Shown in pieces: positions 6,849-16,247 of a DNA stretch of 64,000 nt. Where the stretch lies: assembly GCA_945923775.1 (NCBI GenBank), contig CAMELR010000007.1:1-64000 (forward strand), in the 5' to 3' direction. How positions within the stretch are numbered: the stretch's first letter is position 1; every line of letters starts with the position of its first letter. The notes below the pieces were generated by a model, which saw only the letters and a program-made list of their open reading frames with translations, made no database searches and was not told where the DNA came from. The position numbers and the translations under genes are program-made. This stretch comes from an uncultured Clostridia bacterium (GTDB lineage: Bacteria > Bacillota > Clostridia > Oscillospirales > Ruminococcaceae).

Positions 6849-8906
6849 ATGAGGGCATACGAATATATCAACAGCGGCTGGCGGTTCAGCAGGGTCGGCG
6901 GGCTTCCCGAGGGAAGGCAGACTGAGCCAAAGTCCGACGACAGCGGCTGGGAGCTTGTGGAGCTTCCGCATACATGGAATGCCGCCGACTGCACCGGGGT
7001 TTCCGGCAGGGCGCCGGAGTACTCCGAGGGGTACTACCGCGGCGCGGGGTGCTACCGCAGGAAAGTAAAGCTGCCGCACGAGCAGTATCACGGTAAGCGT
7101 GTGTTTATCGAATTCGCCGGAGCGAATACCACAACGGTGCTTTTCGTCAACGGGAAAAAGGCGGGAGTGCATGTCGGAGGGTATTCCGCATTCAGGTTTG
7201 ACATCACGAAGCTGGTAAAGCCGGGAGCCGACAATCAGTTCACAGTGTATGTCAGCAACGCAACGTCAGAATTCGTGGCGCCGATAGGCGACTGCGGAGA
7301 TTTCACGAAAATGGGCGGGATCTACCGCGCCGTAAGGCTCATCGCCGTTGACAAGCTGCGCATTGCACTGCGTGATAACGGTTCTTCCGGCGTGTACATA
7401 ACAGCAAAGCCGGAAGCGGACGGCAGCGCGGAAGTACGCGTGCTTGTAAAGCTGGAGAATGATTCCGCTGAGGAAAAAAACGCGGCTGTCCGTGTGACGA
7501 TATCCGGCGGGGAAACGAATATTCAGAAAGAAGCAAAACTCACAATCGCACCCGGCGAAGCATCTGCTGAGTTATCGCTGAAGCTCCCCGGCGCGCACCT
7601 GTGGGACGGAGTTCGCGACCCATTCCTGTACTCAGCTAAGATAGCCGTACTTTCCGGTGGAACTGCCCTGGACGGCGTTACGGAGCAGTTCGGCGTGAGG
7701 GAGTTCAGCATTGACCGCGAGAAAGGGTTCTTCCTGAACGGAAAGCACACTCCCCTGCACGGCGTGAATTATCATCAGGATTCCCCGCGCGCCGGCTGGG
7801 CTATGACCAACAAACAGCGCGAGCGGGATTACACAGTAATGCGCGACATGGGCTGCAATGCGGTCAGAATGGCGCATTATCAGCACGCCGCCGAGGAATA
7901 CGCGCTTTGCGATAAGCTTGGCATGTGCGTGTGGACGGAAATCGGCATAATCGGCAAACTGTGTCCCGGCGAGCCTGCGGAGCCGCAGCTTTCCCGGGAG
8001 TTCGCCGACAGCGCCATGCAGCAGCTAACCGAGCTTATCGCGCAGACCTACAATCACCCTTCTGTGATGTTCTACGGAATGTCTAATGAAATCTACCAGA
8101 TGTCTGACAGCATACACTCGCTTTATGAGCAGATGTACGATTATATAAGCGAAAACGGCGGCGGAAGAGCCGCAGTTTACGCTGACGCGCAGTTCTGGGG
8201 AAAGTTCTGCACGCTTCCCGCGGACGCGGTGGGTTACAATCGGTATTTCGGGTGGTATAAGGAAGCCGGAAGCGTGGAGCAGTTCCGCGAGTGGTTCGAT
8301 AAGGCCCACGAGGAGCAGAAGCGTCCGCTGTGCATTTCGGAATACGGCGGCGGCGGGGCGATATCCCAGCACAAGGACAACATCAACTGGCTGACTGATA
8401 TAGACCCGAACGGCGAACGGCACTACGAAAACTATCAGTCGAGGCTCCATGAGCAGATCTGGGCGCAGATAGGCAGCCTTGACTACCTCTGGGCGAAGCT
8501 GGTCTGGTGTATGTTCGACTTCCCCGCAGCGGGTCGCAGGGAGGGCGACACAGCCGGAATAAACGACAAGGGGCTCTGCACCCGCGAGCGGGTACCGAAA
8601 GATGCCTACTGGTTCTACCGCTCGGTATGGAGCAGCGAAAAGACCTGCCGGCTTACAGAGAAGCGTTATACAAAGCGCCCCGCAAATGTTCCGGAGGTTC
8701 GCGCCTACGCAAATGCAGAACGCACTGAGCTGCTGCTGAATGGGAACTCCCTCGGATTCGGAGAAGTTCCGGACAGCAGATTGCCGACTGTGTTTGTCTG
8801 GAATGGCGTTAAGCTCAGGCCGGGGAAAAACGATCTGTTGTTAAGGGCGTTTTATTCTGATGGAACTGTGCTTGAGGACGGCGCGTCATGGGAGACAAGT
8901 TGTTAA
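6849..8906 (+). CDS. Glycoside hydrolase family 2 (beta-galactosidase/beta-glucuronidase type)
   Basis: The 685-residue protein has an N-terminal jelly-roll sugar-binding domain (GYYRGAGCYRRKVKLP, then FVNGKKAGVHVGGYSAFRFD), an immunoglobulin-like domain and a TIM-barrel. The likely acid/base is Glu414 in MSNE and the nucleophile is Glu498 in ISEYGGG. HGVNYHQDSP at about residue 304 is the family signature. There is no signal peptide, so it should act on imported oligosaccharides. It is a single gene under its own promoter. Exact sugar specificity cannot be told from sequence alone. Confidence 0.92.
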   Translation: MRAYEYINSGWRFSRVGGLPEGRQTEPKSDDSGWELVELPHTWNAADCTGVSGRAPEYSEGYYRGAGCYRRKVKLPHEQYHGKRVFIEFAGANTTTVLFVNGKKAGVHVGGYSAFRFDITKLVKPGADNQFTVYVSNATSEFVAPIGDCGDFTKMGGIYRAVRLIAVDKLRIALRDNGSSGVYITAKPEADGSAEVRVLVKLENDSAEEKNAAVRVTISGGETNIQKEAKLTIAPGEASAELSLKLPGAHLWDGVRDPFLYSAKIAVLSGGTALDGVTEQFGVREFSIDREKGFFLNGKHTPLHGVNYHQDSPRAGWAMTNKQRERDYTVMRDMGCNAVRMAHYQHAAEEYALCDKLGMCVWTEIGIIGKLCPGEPAEPQLSREFADSAMQQLTELIAQTYNHPSVMFYGMSNEIYQMSDSIHSLYEQMYDYISENGGGRAAVYADAQFWGKFCTLPADAVGYNRYFGWYKEAGSVEQFREWFDKAHEEQKRPLCISEYGGGGAISQHKDNINWLTDIDPNGERHYENYQSRLHEQIWAQIGSLDYLWAKLVWCMFDFPAAGRREGDTAGINDKGLCTRERVPKDAYWFYRSVWSSEKTCRLTEKRYTKRPANVPEVRAYANAERTELLLNGNSLGFGEVPDSRLPTVFVWNGVKLRPGKNDLLLRAFYSDGTVLEDGASWETSC

Positions 8907-8915
8907 TTTTAACTC

Positions 8916-9101
8916 TATAAATTGTTGTTTAGCGGCTACATGTTAACTACCGCGTCAGCAATTAAGTTTTAGGTCAAGCCTTTTTCAAAAGGCTTGCGAG
9001 TCGAGGGCAGCGCCCTCGACTCGCAAGGGGGACTAGTCCCCCTTGACTCCCGATTAAGGGTTGCAGTAAATGGAACACTCGCCGCTAAATTATAGTTTAC
9101 C
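8916..9101. repeat. MITE-like hairpin element, copy 1
   Basis: The ends TATAAATTGTTGTTTAGCGG (from 8916) and, on the other strand, GGTAAACTATAATTTAGCGG (from 9101 leftwards) form an imperfect terminal inverted repeat that closes in the exact 9-mer TTTAGCGGC / GCCGCTAAA. Inside are three strong hairpins: CAAGCCTTTT stem at 8975-8996, a 15-bp stem at 8994-9026 with loop AGC, and AAGGGGG / CCCCCTT at 9025-9044. Both ends recur, in the opposite orientation, at 25414-25798. No coding capacity is seen. Confidence 0.75.
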
Positions 9102-9107
9102 ACAATA

Positions 9108-9146
9108 AAAACCGGGCAAGCTCACCGCCTGCCCGTCTTTTTATAT
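9108..9146. terminator. Bidirectional terminator between the GH2 gene and the M23 gene
   Basis: CGGGCA and TGCCCG form a stem around 9113-9135 with a T-run on the plus side (TCTTTTTAT) and a matching A-run on the other (read as T on the minus strand). It separates two convergent genes. Confidence 0.7.
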
Positions 9147-9178
9147 TACGTAAATATCGGAACCACAATCCGAATTCA

Positions 9179-10522
9179 TCATACATATTCGTAGGAATAA
9201 CTGAACGGATTGACCGCAGTACCATTCACACGCGTCTCAAAATGCAGGTGGTTTCCGGTCGACCAGCCAGTAGTGCCGACATATCCAATAACGTCGCCCT
9301 TATTGACCTGCTGACCTACCGTAACTGTGACCGCACTGCAATGCGCGTAAACCGTGGAAAGTCCGCCGCCGTGGTCGATTATGATGTAATTCCCGAAGCC
9401 GCCGTGCCAGCCGCTGTCGCCGTATGCCGTGATCACCGTACCGCCCTGCGCCGCGTAGATATTCTTACCGCCGATACCCGCATTGCCAACGTCGATACCG
9501 TAGTGATTTCCACCGCGCCAGCTATCGTAGCCAAAATAGGTTGTTATCATCTGGAGGTTGCTGTCAAGCGGCCATCTGAAGCCGTCTGAGCTGTACACAG
9601 TGCCGTCGGTGTTCTGCGCCTGCTTTGCACGTATCAGCTCCTCGATCGCGGAGTTGATCTCCTCAACCTCGTCGTTGGAAGCGTTGATCTGACCGCGTAT
9701 ATTGTTCACCTGATTCTGGAGGTCCTGATTGTCGCTCGCAAGGTCGTAAAGGTCGCTGGTGCGCTGGTCTACTATCTGCTGCACCTCGGATTTCTTGCCT
9801 TCAAGGGCGGTAAGCTCTCCCTCAAGTTCGCTCTTTTTGTCGATAAGCTCCGACTTATCCGTGTTGAGCTGGTCTATATCCGCTTCAAGTCCCGCAATAA
9901 GGTCCTGCTGTTCGTGGATATCGTCCAGCAGTCCGTTCATGAAATCCATGTTCTGCTCTGAGATATTCTGAACAACGTCAACATATGTAAAGAAGTTGTA
10001 CCAGTCGTCAGAACCCTCAAGTATAGGAAGCGTATCCGATGTGTTATTCATGTAAAGCGCGCGTATCAGCTTTGAGAATTTCTTCAGATTTTCGTCGTTC
10101 TGGGCTTCAAGCTCGGATATCTTGATTTCCGTCTGGCTTATTTCTTCCTGCTTGGATTCGATGTCCTGCTCGGTAAGGTATATCTCGTTTTCCTTTTCCG
10201 CGATTTTTTCCTGCTGCGTGGTTATGAGCTGACCGTAGGTCTTTACCTCGTCGTTGATACCATTTATCTGCTCCTGCAAAAGTCCCATCTTCTGCTCGTT
10301 TTCCGCGACGTCGCTTTTCAGGCTGCCTATCTGCTGCTCGCGGGCTTCGTTGTCTTTCTTGATCTGCTCCGCTTTCTGCTCAAGCTGGGCTATTTCCTGG
10401 TCGTAGTCCTTCGTATCCGCAAAAGTCGTGCCGCCCATGACCGGTACGGCTGCCGCTGCAAATGCAGTCACCGCTGCGCACAGATTGCGCAGTATTCCTT
10501 TCCTGATATTATTTTTCCCCAT
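9179..10522 (-). CDS. Murein hydrolase activator / M23 endopeptidase with coiled coil
   Basis: The 447-residue secreted protein has an N-terminal signal segment (after MGKNNIRKGILRN, a hydrophobic stretch ending near TFADT). Long heptad-rich coiled coils run from about residue 30 to 310, like EnvC or the PcsB-type cell-division peptidases. The C-terminal LytM/M23 domain has zinc ligands visible in NHYGIDVG and HLHFET, so it is probably catalytically active. The start at 10522 is chosen for its AGAGAGGG site; the upstream in-frame ATG at 10543 has none. A TTGACA/TATAAT promoter lies at 10604-10633. Confidence 0.92.
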   Translation of the reverse strand: MGKNNIRKGILRNLCAAVTAFAAAAVPVMGGTTFADTKDYDQEIAQLEQKAEQIKKDNEAREQQIGSLKSDVAENEQKMGLLQEQINGINDEVKTYGQLITTQQEKIAEKENEIYLTEQDIESKQEEISQTEIKISELEAQNDENLKKFSKLIRALYMNNTSDTLPILEGSDDWYNFFTYVDVVQNISEQNMDFMNGLLDDIHEQQDLIAGLEADIDQLNTDKSELIDKKSELEGELTALEGKKSEVQQIVDQRTSDLYDLASDNQDLQNQVNNIRGQINASNDEVEEINSAIEELIRAKQAQNTDGTVYSSDGFRWPLDSNLQMITTYFGYDSWRGGNHYGIDVGNAGIGGKNIYAAQGGTVITAYGDSGWHGGFGNYIIIDHGGGLSTVYAHCSAVTVTVGQQVNKGDVIGYVGTTGWSTGNHLHFETRVNGTAVNPFSYSYEYV

Positions 10523-10603
10523 GGTATTCCCTCTCTGTAACATGCCCTGGCTGCCAAAAACTTAACTGCACAGCCGCCGCTGTCCGTATGACTGTACATT
10601 GTA

Positions 10604-10633
10604 ATTATACACCATTTTGTCGGGATATGTCAA
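10604..10633 (-). promoter_or_regulatory. Promoter of the M23 peptidase gene
   Basis: On the minus strand TTGACA (10628-10633) and TATAAT (10604-10609) are separated by 18 bp. Both hexamers match the sigma-A consensus. Confidence 0.82.
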
Positions 10634-10704
10634 GTCCCGTTTTGTGGAAATTGACGCGGCAGCTCCCGTAAATACAGACGGAAAAACTGCCGCGCCGGCG
10701 CATA

Positions 10705-13700
10705 TTACTTATTTTTGTGCACTCCGCACTTCACTTCGATGGTGCTGCCCTCGCCCGCTTTCCCCTTGTGGACGTATATCTGGCTTTCCCTGAAATACTG
10801 CTTGATGCCGTCGATATGCGTTACCAGACCTATCATGCGCCTGCCCGCGCTGATACCCTGAATAACATTGAGCGCCATCTCAAACGTACTGCTGTCAAGG
10901 GAACTGAATCCCTCGTCCACAAACAGCATATCAGACTGCTTGTTTCCTCCCCTTTGCAGCGTGTAATCCGAAAGCCCTATCGCCAGCGCAAAAGAAGCCA
11001 TGAACCGTTCTCCTCCGGACAGCGAGGAAACGTCCCGGCGCCTGGTGCGGCTGGAATTGTTGTCTATCATGTTGATGTCAAGACCCTCGGAGGCGTTGCC
11101 GCGGACGTTTTGTGTGCGCAGCTCGAATTCATAGCGGCCGCCGCTCATTACCTTCAGGCGGTCGTTTGCGCGCTGCAATACGCCCTTGAACATTCTCATC
11201 TGTATAAACGTTTCAAAGGCTATGCGCTCTGCTCCCTTGCCGTTTATCGCCCTTTCAAGCTTCTCAAGCACGGCGTAGGTGCGAAGGTTTTCGCCGCTGG
11301 CGCTGACGATATCGGAAAGCTCCCGGGCTGCGACGGTGTATCGGTCAAGCTCAGTGCCGAGCTTCATAAGGCGCTGCTTGCGCTCCTCAAGCTCGGCGCG
11401 CAGGGTTTTCTCCGCTTCGTCGAATTCCTCCGTGCTGCGCGGAGTCCTGTCCTCCGGAAGCCGCTGCTCGCATTCGTCAAGGCGCGCCTTCGCCGCGGAT
11501 ACGCTCTTGTCGTGCTCGGATATCTCAGCGCGCAGCGACTGCAATACGCTTATCCGGACGTTATTTGCAGCAAGCTCCTGCTCGTCTGCAAAGCCGCAGC
11601 GGGAAATCTCCGTACCAAGTGTTTCCTCTGCTTCGGAAAATTCCTTCTGCGTGCGCTCGAGGTCGCCCTCCAGCGTACTTCTCAGCGAAGCTGCAGAGGC
11701 CGCACGCCTGGTTGCTTCGGCAAGTTTATCCGCAGCAGACTTCATCAGACTGTCTATCTCGCTGCCTCGGGCTATCTTGTCCACTTTCTCTTTGCACAGT
11801 CTGTCCATATCGCGCCCCTCAAGCCCGACGCGCTTTTCATTCAGAGTGGCTTCCTCGGCGGCGTGGCGGCTCTGCAATGCAGAAGCCTCGTTTTTCAGCT
11901 TCTCCTGCCGCTCTGCGAGGGAATCCTGAATTTTCTTCTGCGCACTGAGCTGCTTCTCGAGCGATTCTATCCTTAACTGCGCCCATCTGCACCCTTCCAG
12001 CCTTATGGAAGCCTCGTCAAGCTGCCTATCTACCTCTTCAGTTTTCTCCTCCACTGCTTTTGCGGCGCCGTTTTCCGGAAGCTCCGCGCCCATCAGCGAC
12101 AGATAATCCCTTGATACATTCGTGCGATGAGCGTTAAGGCTGCCCTCCTTTTCGGCGAGGTCGCGCTCCGCGGCGGATTTCGCCCTTGCCGCTTTTGCAG
12201 AGTCCGCCTCAGCCTTGTCTAGCTGCTGCTGAGATGGAATCTCGTCCGTCCACGCCGCTGGGAACGGGTGCTCCGTAGAGCCGCACACCGGGCACTTCGC
12301 GCCTTTTTCGAGCTTCTTCGCGAGCCGTGCAGCTTCCCCGGCGTAGTATTTCGCCTGAAGCCCGGAGAATTCCAGCGCGGCATTGTCAGCGGCTTCCGAC
12401 TTTCTGGCAAGGACAGTGCGTGCAGTATCCGCAGCCTTTTTAAGCTTCGAAAGCTCCTCAATTCCCTCGGAAAGCTGGCGCAGCCGCTTGAACAGACTCA
12501 TTTTTGCATTCAGCTCCGCTTCCTCTGCGTCCGCCCGTGAAGCCGCCTGCTTTGTATCCTCAAGCAGCCCGGACAGCTCTTCCTGCTCTTTCTGGCAATG
12601 TTCCTGCTGAGCCTGATTGCTGGTCATTTCCTTCTGAACAGAGGATATCTCCTGCTCAGTCGTATGCATTTTCTTTTCGGCTTCGTCCGCTTCGCTGAAT
12701 TTTTTTAACAGGTCGTCAAGCCTTGAAATGTCAGCGGTTAACTGCTCGCGCTCCGGTGCAAGCGAATTTGCCTGCTCCTGCTGCGCTTCGGCGGCGGCGA
12801 GGTTTTCGGCCGCCTGCTTCTCCTCGGCGGCCGCAGCGGCAAGCCTGCTTTGAATCCCGGTCAGGCTGTTGGAGAGCTTATTGCGCGCTTCCAGCGCCGG
12901 AGCCGCTTCCGCCGCAAGCTCATACCGTTTGAGCTGCACCCGTTTTCCGTCGAATTCCTCCTGCATGCTGTCGAGCTGCTCCATTTTTGATTTTGCCTCT
13001 TCCCAGGCTGACAGCGCTTTATTCACCGACTCCGCCGCGGATCTCATCGCGCTGTTCTGCCGCAGCTTCTCGTTGGTGGAATTGAACTCCTCCTCGGCGG
13101 CATTTTTCCTTTCAGCGCAGGAGCTCTCAAGTTCGTCGATACGCGCGGCGTATTCATCGCAGTCGGACAGCGGATACTTCTCCCCCACTGTTTCAAATGT
13201 GCAGTTCAGAAGCGTATTGCACGCGTCGGAAGCGCGGTCTGCCTGCTTTCCGGCGGTTTTCAGCCAGGACTGCACCACGTCCGCGTAGCTTTCGTAAAGC
13301 TCCGTGCCGAATATATTCCGGAGAGTTTCCCGGCGCTCCGCCGAGTTCTGGTTGAGGAACTTGTCGAATTCCCCCTGAGGAAGTATCGACACGCGGATAA
13401 AGGACTCGCGGTCGAATCCGGTGAGCGCCTCTACTCTGCTGTTGACCTCCCTTGCGCCCTTTGTGACGGTCTTATCGGAGAGGTCGGTCAGATTTATGCT
13501 GTCCTTCGTCATCGCCGCCGGCTTGTCGCCCACCGCCCGGAGCGCCCTGGTGTCGCGGTGCACGAGATAGTCCTTGCCGTCGACTCCGGTGAACAGCAGC
13601 TCAACATAGCTTTTATCGCCCTTCACCGAATCCTGGTTGCGGAGGGTGTCGTTTTTCCTGAGACTGCCGCTCGGCTCGCCGTAGAGCGCGTAGCACACCG

Positions 13701-13836
13701 CGTCGAATATGGTGGTTTTTCCCGCGCCGGTGTCGCCGCTGACAAGGAACACCTTTCCGGTGAACTGTTCAAAATCCACGACCGTTTCCTTGATGTACGG
13801 CCCGAATCTCACCATTTTAAGCGTTTTGATCGTCAT
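10705..13836 (-). CDS. sbcC: Nuclease SbcCD subunit C (SMC-like ATPase)
   Basis: SbcC is the Rad50-like ATPase that with SbcD cleaves hairpins and protein-blocked DNA ends. The 1043-residue protein has the Walker A GDTGAGKTT at about residue 34, two long coiled-coil arms, a zinc hook CPVCG at about residue 514 in the middle, and the C-terminal signature LSGGERF with Walker B MLFVDEGF. All required elements are present. It overlaps the end of sbcD by 20 bp, so the two are translationally linked. The neighbourhood is rich in palindromic repeats, which are natural SbcCD substrates. Confidence 0.97.
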   Translation of the reverse strand: MTIKTLKMVRFGPYIKETVVDFEQFTGKVFLVSGDTGAGKTTIFDAVCYALYGEPSGSLRKNDTLRNQDSVKGDKSYVELLFTGVDGKDYLVHRDTRALRAVGDKPAAMTKDSINLTDLSDKTVTKGAREVNSRVEALTGFDRESFIRVSILPQGEFDKFLNQNSAERRETLRNIFGTELYESYADVVQSWLKTAGKQADRASDACNTLLNCTFETVGEKYPLSDCDEYAARIDELESSCAERKNAAEEEFNSTNEKLRQNSAMRSAAESVNKALSAWEEAKSKMEQLDSMQEEFDGKRVQLKRYELAAEAAPALEARNKLSNSLTGIQSRLAAAAAEEKQAAENLAAAEAQQEQANSLAPEREQLTADISRLDDLLKKFSEADEAEKKMHTTEQEISSVQKEMTSNQAQQEHCQKEQEELSGLLEDTKQAASRADAEEAELNAKMSLFKRLRQLSEGIEELSKLKKAADTARTVLARKSEAADNAALEFSGLQAKYYAGEAARLAKKLEKGAKCPVCGSTEHPFPAAWTDEIPSQQQLDKAEADSAKAARAKSAAERDLAEKEGSLNAHRTNVSRDYLSLMGAELPENGAAKAVEEKTEEVDRQLDEASIRLEGCRWAQLRIESLEKQLSAQKKIQDSLAERQEKLKNEASALQSRHAAEEATLNEKRVGLEGRDMDRLCKEKVDKIARGSEIDSLMKSAADKLAEATRRAASAASLRSTLEGDLERTQKEFSEAEETLGTEISRCGFADEQELAANNVRISVLQSLRAEISEHDKSVSAAKARLDECEQRLPEDRTPRSTEEFDEAEKTLRAELEERKQRLMKLGTELDRYTVAARELSDIVSASGENLRTYAVLEKLERAINGKGAERIAFETFIQMRMFKGVLQRANDRLKVMSGGRYEFELRTQNVRGNASEGLDINMIDNNSSRTRRRDVSSLSGGERFMASFALAIGLSDYTLQRGGNKQSDMLFVDEGFSSLDSSTFEMALNVIQGISAGRRMIGLVTHIDGIKQYFRESQIYVHKGKAGEGSTIEVKCGVHKNK

Positions 13837-15007
13837 GGCTGACCTCCTGTTCCGATGTTACCAGCGTGGGGATCTCATTCATAAGCTGTTTTTCGCTGCC
13901 GGTCGCGCAGGCCTCCTCGGTGAGCCTGAAAATATGCTCCGCGTTCGCGAGAAGCTCCTCGTCGATGTCCTCTTTGGTGACTTCCTTGTAGAATGCAGTG
14001 AAATCCTCGGAGAAATCCCGCTTTTCCTCCTCCGCGATATCTACGCTGCTTTCCTCCCTGTCGCTCTTGAAATACAGCCTTACAAGGTTTGGGAACTTAT
14101 CCCGGATACGTGCGCCGATGTTCTCCTCGCCATCTATGCCGCTGACCGTGATGTAGCAGTAATCCTCAGATGCGGGGTACTTTTCGGAGAGTATGCTGTT
14201 CAGCGCGTCATCTATGGTGACGAACTCGTGAAGCGGCTGTATCTTCACGCTCTGCACGCGGACGCTCTTGTCGTCTATGTCAATTATATCTACGAATTTA
14301 TCCGGAGCCTTCGCCTCTGAAGCCGAATAGCACACTGGAGACCCGCAGTATCGCACATTTTCCGCGACATTCTGCGGAGTGTGGATATGCCCGAGCGCCG
14401 TGTAAGCAAATCCGCTGAACGCGTCAGCGTCCACGGTCGCCTGCTTTCCTATCACTCGGTCATGCTCCGCGACCGCCTGATGAGCCACCAGAAGGCACCT
14501 GCGCTCACCCGGAAGCCCCGCCTTTTTTAACACCTTTTTTATTGCGTCAGTCATGGTCAGCAGCTCCTCGCCGTACGCAGCGTTTACGTCTGAGAGTGTG
14601 ACGTTAGGCAGCAGCGCGATGTCGATATCGCCGAATTTTTCAACGCGCAGCGGCTCCTCTGCAGAGAATGGGCGGTTTATAAAGATGTCCAGCCTGGACA
14701 TAAGCTTCTCGTTTGCGGCAAGGCGCAGCGGATCGTCGTGATTCCCACTGCACACGAAAACCTTCATGCCAAGATCTACTGCGGCGGTCAGCAGCCTGCC
14801 GTATATTTCCTCGGCGTAAGCCGGGGGCTGAGCCTTGTCGAAAACGTCTCCTGCGATGATAAGCCCGTCTATTCTGCCCTGCGCGGAGACCTCCCTGTAA
14901 ATGCGCCCGAGTATCTCAGAGAACAGCGCATGTTCGATGTCCGCCGTGATGTCGGTGTCATAGAGGGAAGCCCCTAAATGCAGGTCGGAAATGTGCATTA
15001 GTCTCAT
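13817..15007 (-). CDS. sbcD: Nuclease SbcCD subunit D (Mre11-like)
   Basis: The 396-residue metallophosphoesterase has all core motifs: ISDLHLG at residues 6-12, AGDVFD, SGNHDDP, and later GHIHTPQ. These bind the two metal ions of the Mre11 active site. AGAAGGAGC precedes the ATG. It is the first gene of the sbcD-sbcC pair; the GH5 gene upstream ends 50 bp away behind a terminator-like hairpin. Confidence 0.97.
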   Translation of the reverse strand: MRLMHISDLHLGASLYDTDITADIEHALFSEILGRIYREVSAQGRIDGLIIAGDVFDKAQPPAYAEEIYGRLLTAAVDLGMKVFVCSGNHDDPLRLAANEKLMSRLDIFINRPFSAEEPLRVEKFGDIDIALLPNVTLSDVNAAYGEELLTMTDAIKKVLKKAGLPGERRCLLVAHQAVAEHDRVIGKQATVDADAFSGFAYTALGHIHTPQNVAENVRYCGSPVCYSASEAKAPDKFVDIIDIDDKSVRVQSVKIQPLHEFVTIDDALNSILSEKYPASEDYCYITVSGIDGEENIGARIRDKFPNLVRLYFKSDREESSVDIAEEEKRDFSEDFTAFYKEVTKEDIDEELLANAEHIFRLTEEACATGSEKQLMNEIPTLVTSEQEVSHDDQNA

Positions 15008-15024
15008 GTTTTGCTCCTTCTGAA

Positions 15025-15052
15025 AAGACCCCCACTTCTGCGCGGGGGTCTT
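15025..15052 (-). terminator. Terminator downstream of the GH5 pair
   Basis: A 9-bp stem AAGACCCCC / GGGGGTCTT with a 10-nt loop is followed on the minus strand by TTTTC. It separates the GH5 operon from sbcD. Confidence 0.7.
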
Positions 15053-15056
15053 GATT

Positions 15057-16214
15057 TTACTTGCAGCTCTTTGCAGCGTTTACAAGCGCCTTGATGTACT
15101 CTGGATACTCCCATGTGAGGGTGTTTCTGTGGAGCTGACCGAACTTCTCGGTACCAACACCGAACGCATTGTTGTCCCACAGGAATACCGGTATTCCGTT
15201 ATCGCCGAACACCACGGGGAAGTACTTGGCCCACGCGATACGGGAAGAAAGATTATTCTTGTTGACCGTTCCGCACTCGCCGATGATGGCTCCGACTCCC
15301 TTGCTGATGAAACGGTCGTAAAGCGTGTCGGAAAGCCAGATAAGTTCGCCGGTGCTGTCGTTCTTTGACGGGTCGAACACCTTGGTGCCGTTCTCGTTCA
15401 TCGCGAAATTATAGGGGGAATACGCGTGTATAGACACGATAAGGCTGTCGTCCTCGGGAACGGTGAATCCCTCGAGCGCGGAAGCGCTTGCCGCATAGGT
15501 CGGTATCATCAGCGCACGGTACTTGTTGTTGCCGCCGGTGGAACGCACTGCCTTCACGAAATCAGCGTTCAGCTTGTTGACTACGCTTCTGCCTTCGGAG
15601 TTGCCGCCGTTCCATTCAAAGTTTGTGTTCTTCCAGCGCGGCTCGTTCATGCCCTCGAAAATAAGGCGGCTGCCGTAGTCCTTGAATTCGTTCGCTATCT
15701 GCTTCCAGAGGTTCTTGAGCTTCTTGGATGCCGCCTTGTAGGAATCCTCGTAGGGGTCGTTCCAGTTTTCGTGGTGAACGTTCAAGATAACGTACATACC
15801 CTCGTTGTACGCGTAGTCAACGACTTCGTGAACGCGCTCGAACCAGGCGTCGTCAACGTTGAGGTCGGAATCGGAGTGATTGAACCAGGTAGTCGGGATA
15901 CGAATTGCGTCAAAGCCCGCTTCGCGCACAGTGTCTATAAGCTCCTTTGTGACTACGGGGTTGCCCCAGCTTGTTTCGCTGGTGTAGCCGCTTCCGGTGG
16001 CGTCAAGGGAGTTTCCAAGGTTCCAGCCGATGGTTATCGACTTGCAGAGCGCTATCGGGTCTACCGGGGCGGTCAGCTCCTCGCTGTCGACAAATGCGGT
16101 ATCACCGGGCTGCTGAACCAGTCCGTTCAAATTATCCAGGGCGGTGCCCGGGTTTGTTCCTAAGAGTGTGAGCGCGGTGATAGCCGCCGCTATCTTTGTA
16201 AATAATCCTGTCAT
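15057..16214 (-). CDS. Secreted GH5 endoglucanase-type glycoside hydrolase
   Basis: The 385-residue protein is a single GH5 catalytic domain. Motifs include IGWNLGNSLDA, RIPTTW, NVHHENW, the acid/base Glu191 in GMNEPRW and the nucleophile Glu313 in IIGECG. The N-terminus MTGLFTKIAAAITALTLLG reads as a short signal peptide but lacks a lipobox. There is no carbohydrate-binding module or dockerin. It lies 33 bp behind its paralogue (16248-17447) in the same operon. Beta-1,4-glucanase activity on cellulose or mixed-linkage glucan is the usual activity; mannan or xyloglucan cannot be excluded. Confidence 0.92.
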   Translation of the reverse strand: MTGLFTKIAAAITALTLLGTNPGTALDNLNGLVQQPGDTAFVDSEELTAPVDPIALCKSITIGWNLGNSLDATGSGYTSETSWGNPVVTKELIDTVREAGFDAIRIPTTWFNHSDSDLNVDDAWFERVHEVVDYAYNEGMYVILNVHHENWNDPYEDSYKAASKKLKNLWKQIANEFKDYGSRLIFEGMNEPRWKNTNFEWNGGNSEGRSVVNKLNADFVKAVRSTGGNNKYRALMIPTYAASASALEGFTVPEDDSLIVSIHAYSPYNFAMNENGTKVFDPSKNDSTGELIWLSDTLYDRFISKGVGAIIGECGTVNKNNLSSRIAWAKYFPVVFGDNGIPVFLWDNNAFGVGTEKFGQLHRNTLTWEYPEYIKALVNAAKSCK

Positions 16215-16247
16215 TGCTGTGCCTTTCTTTTATTCTGTTGGTGCTTT

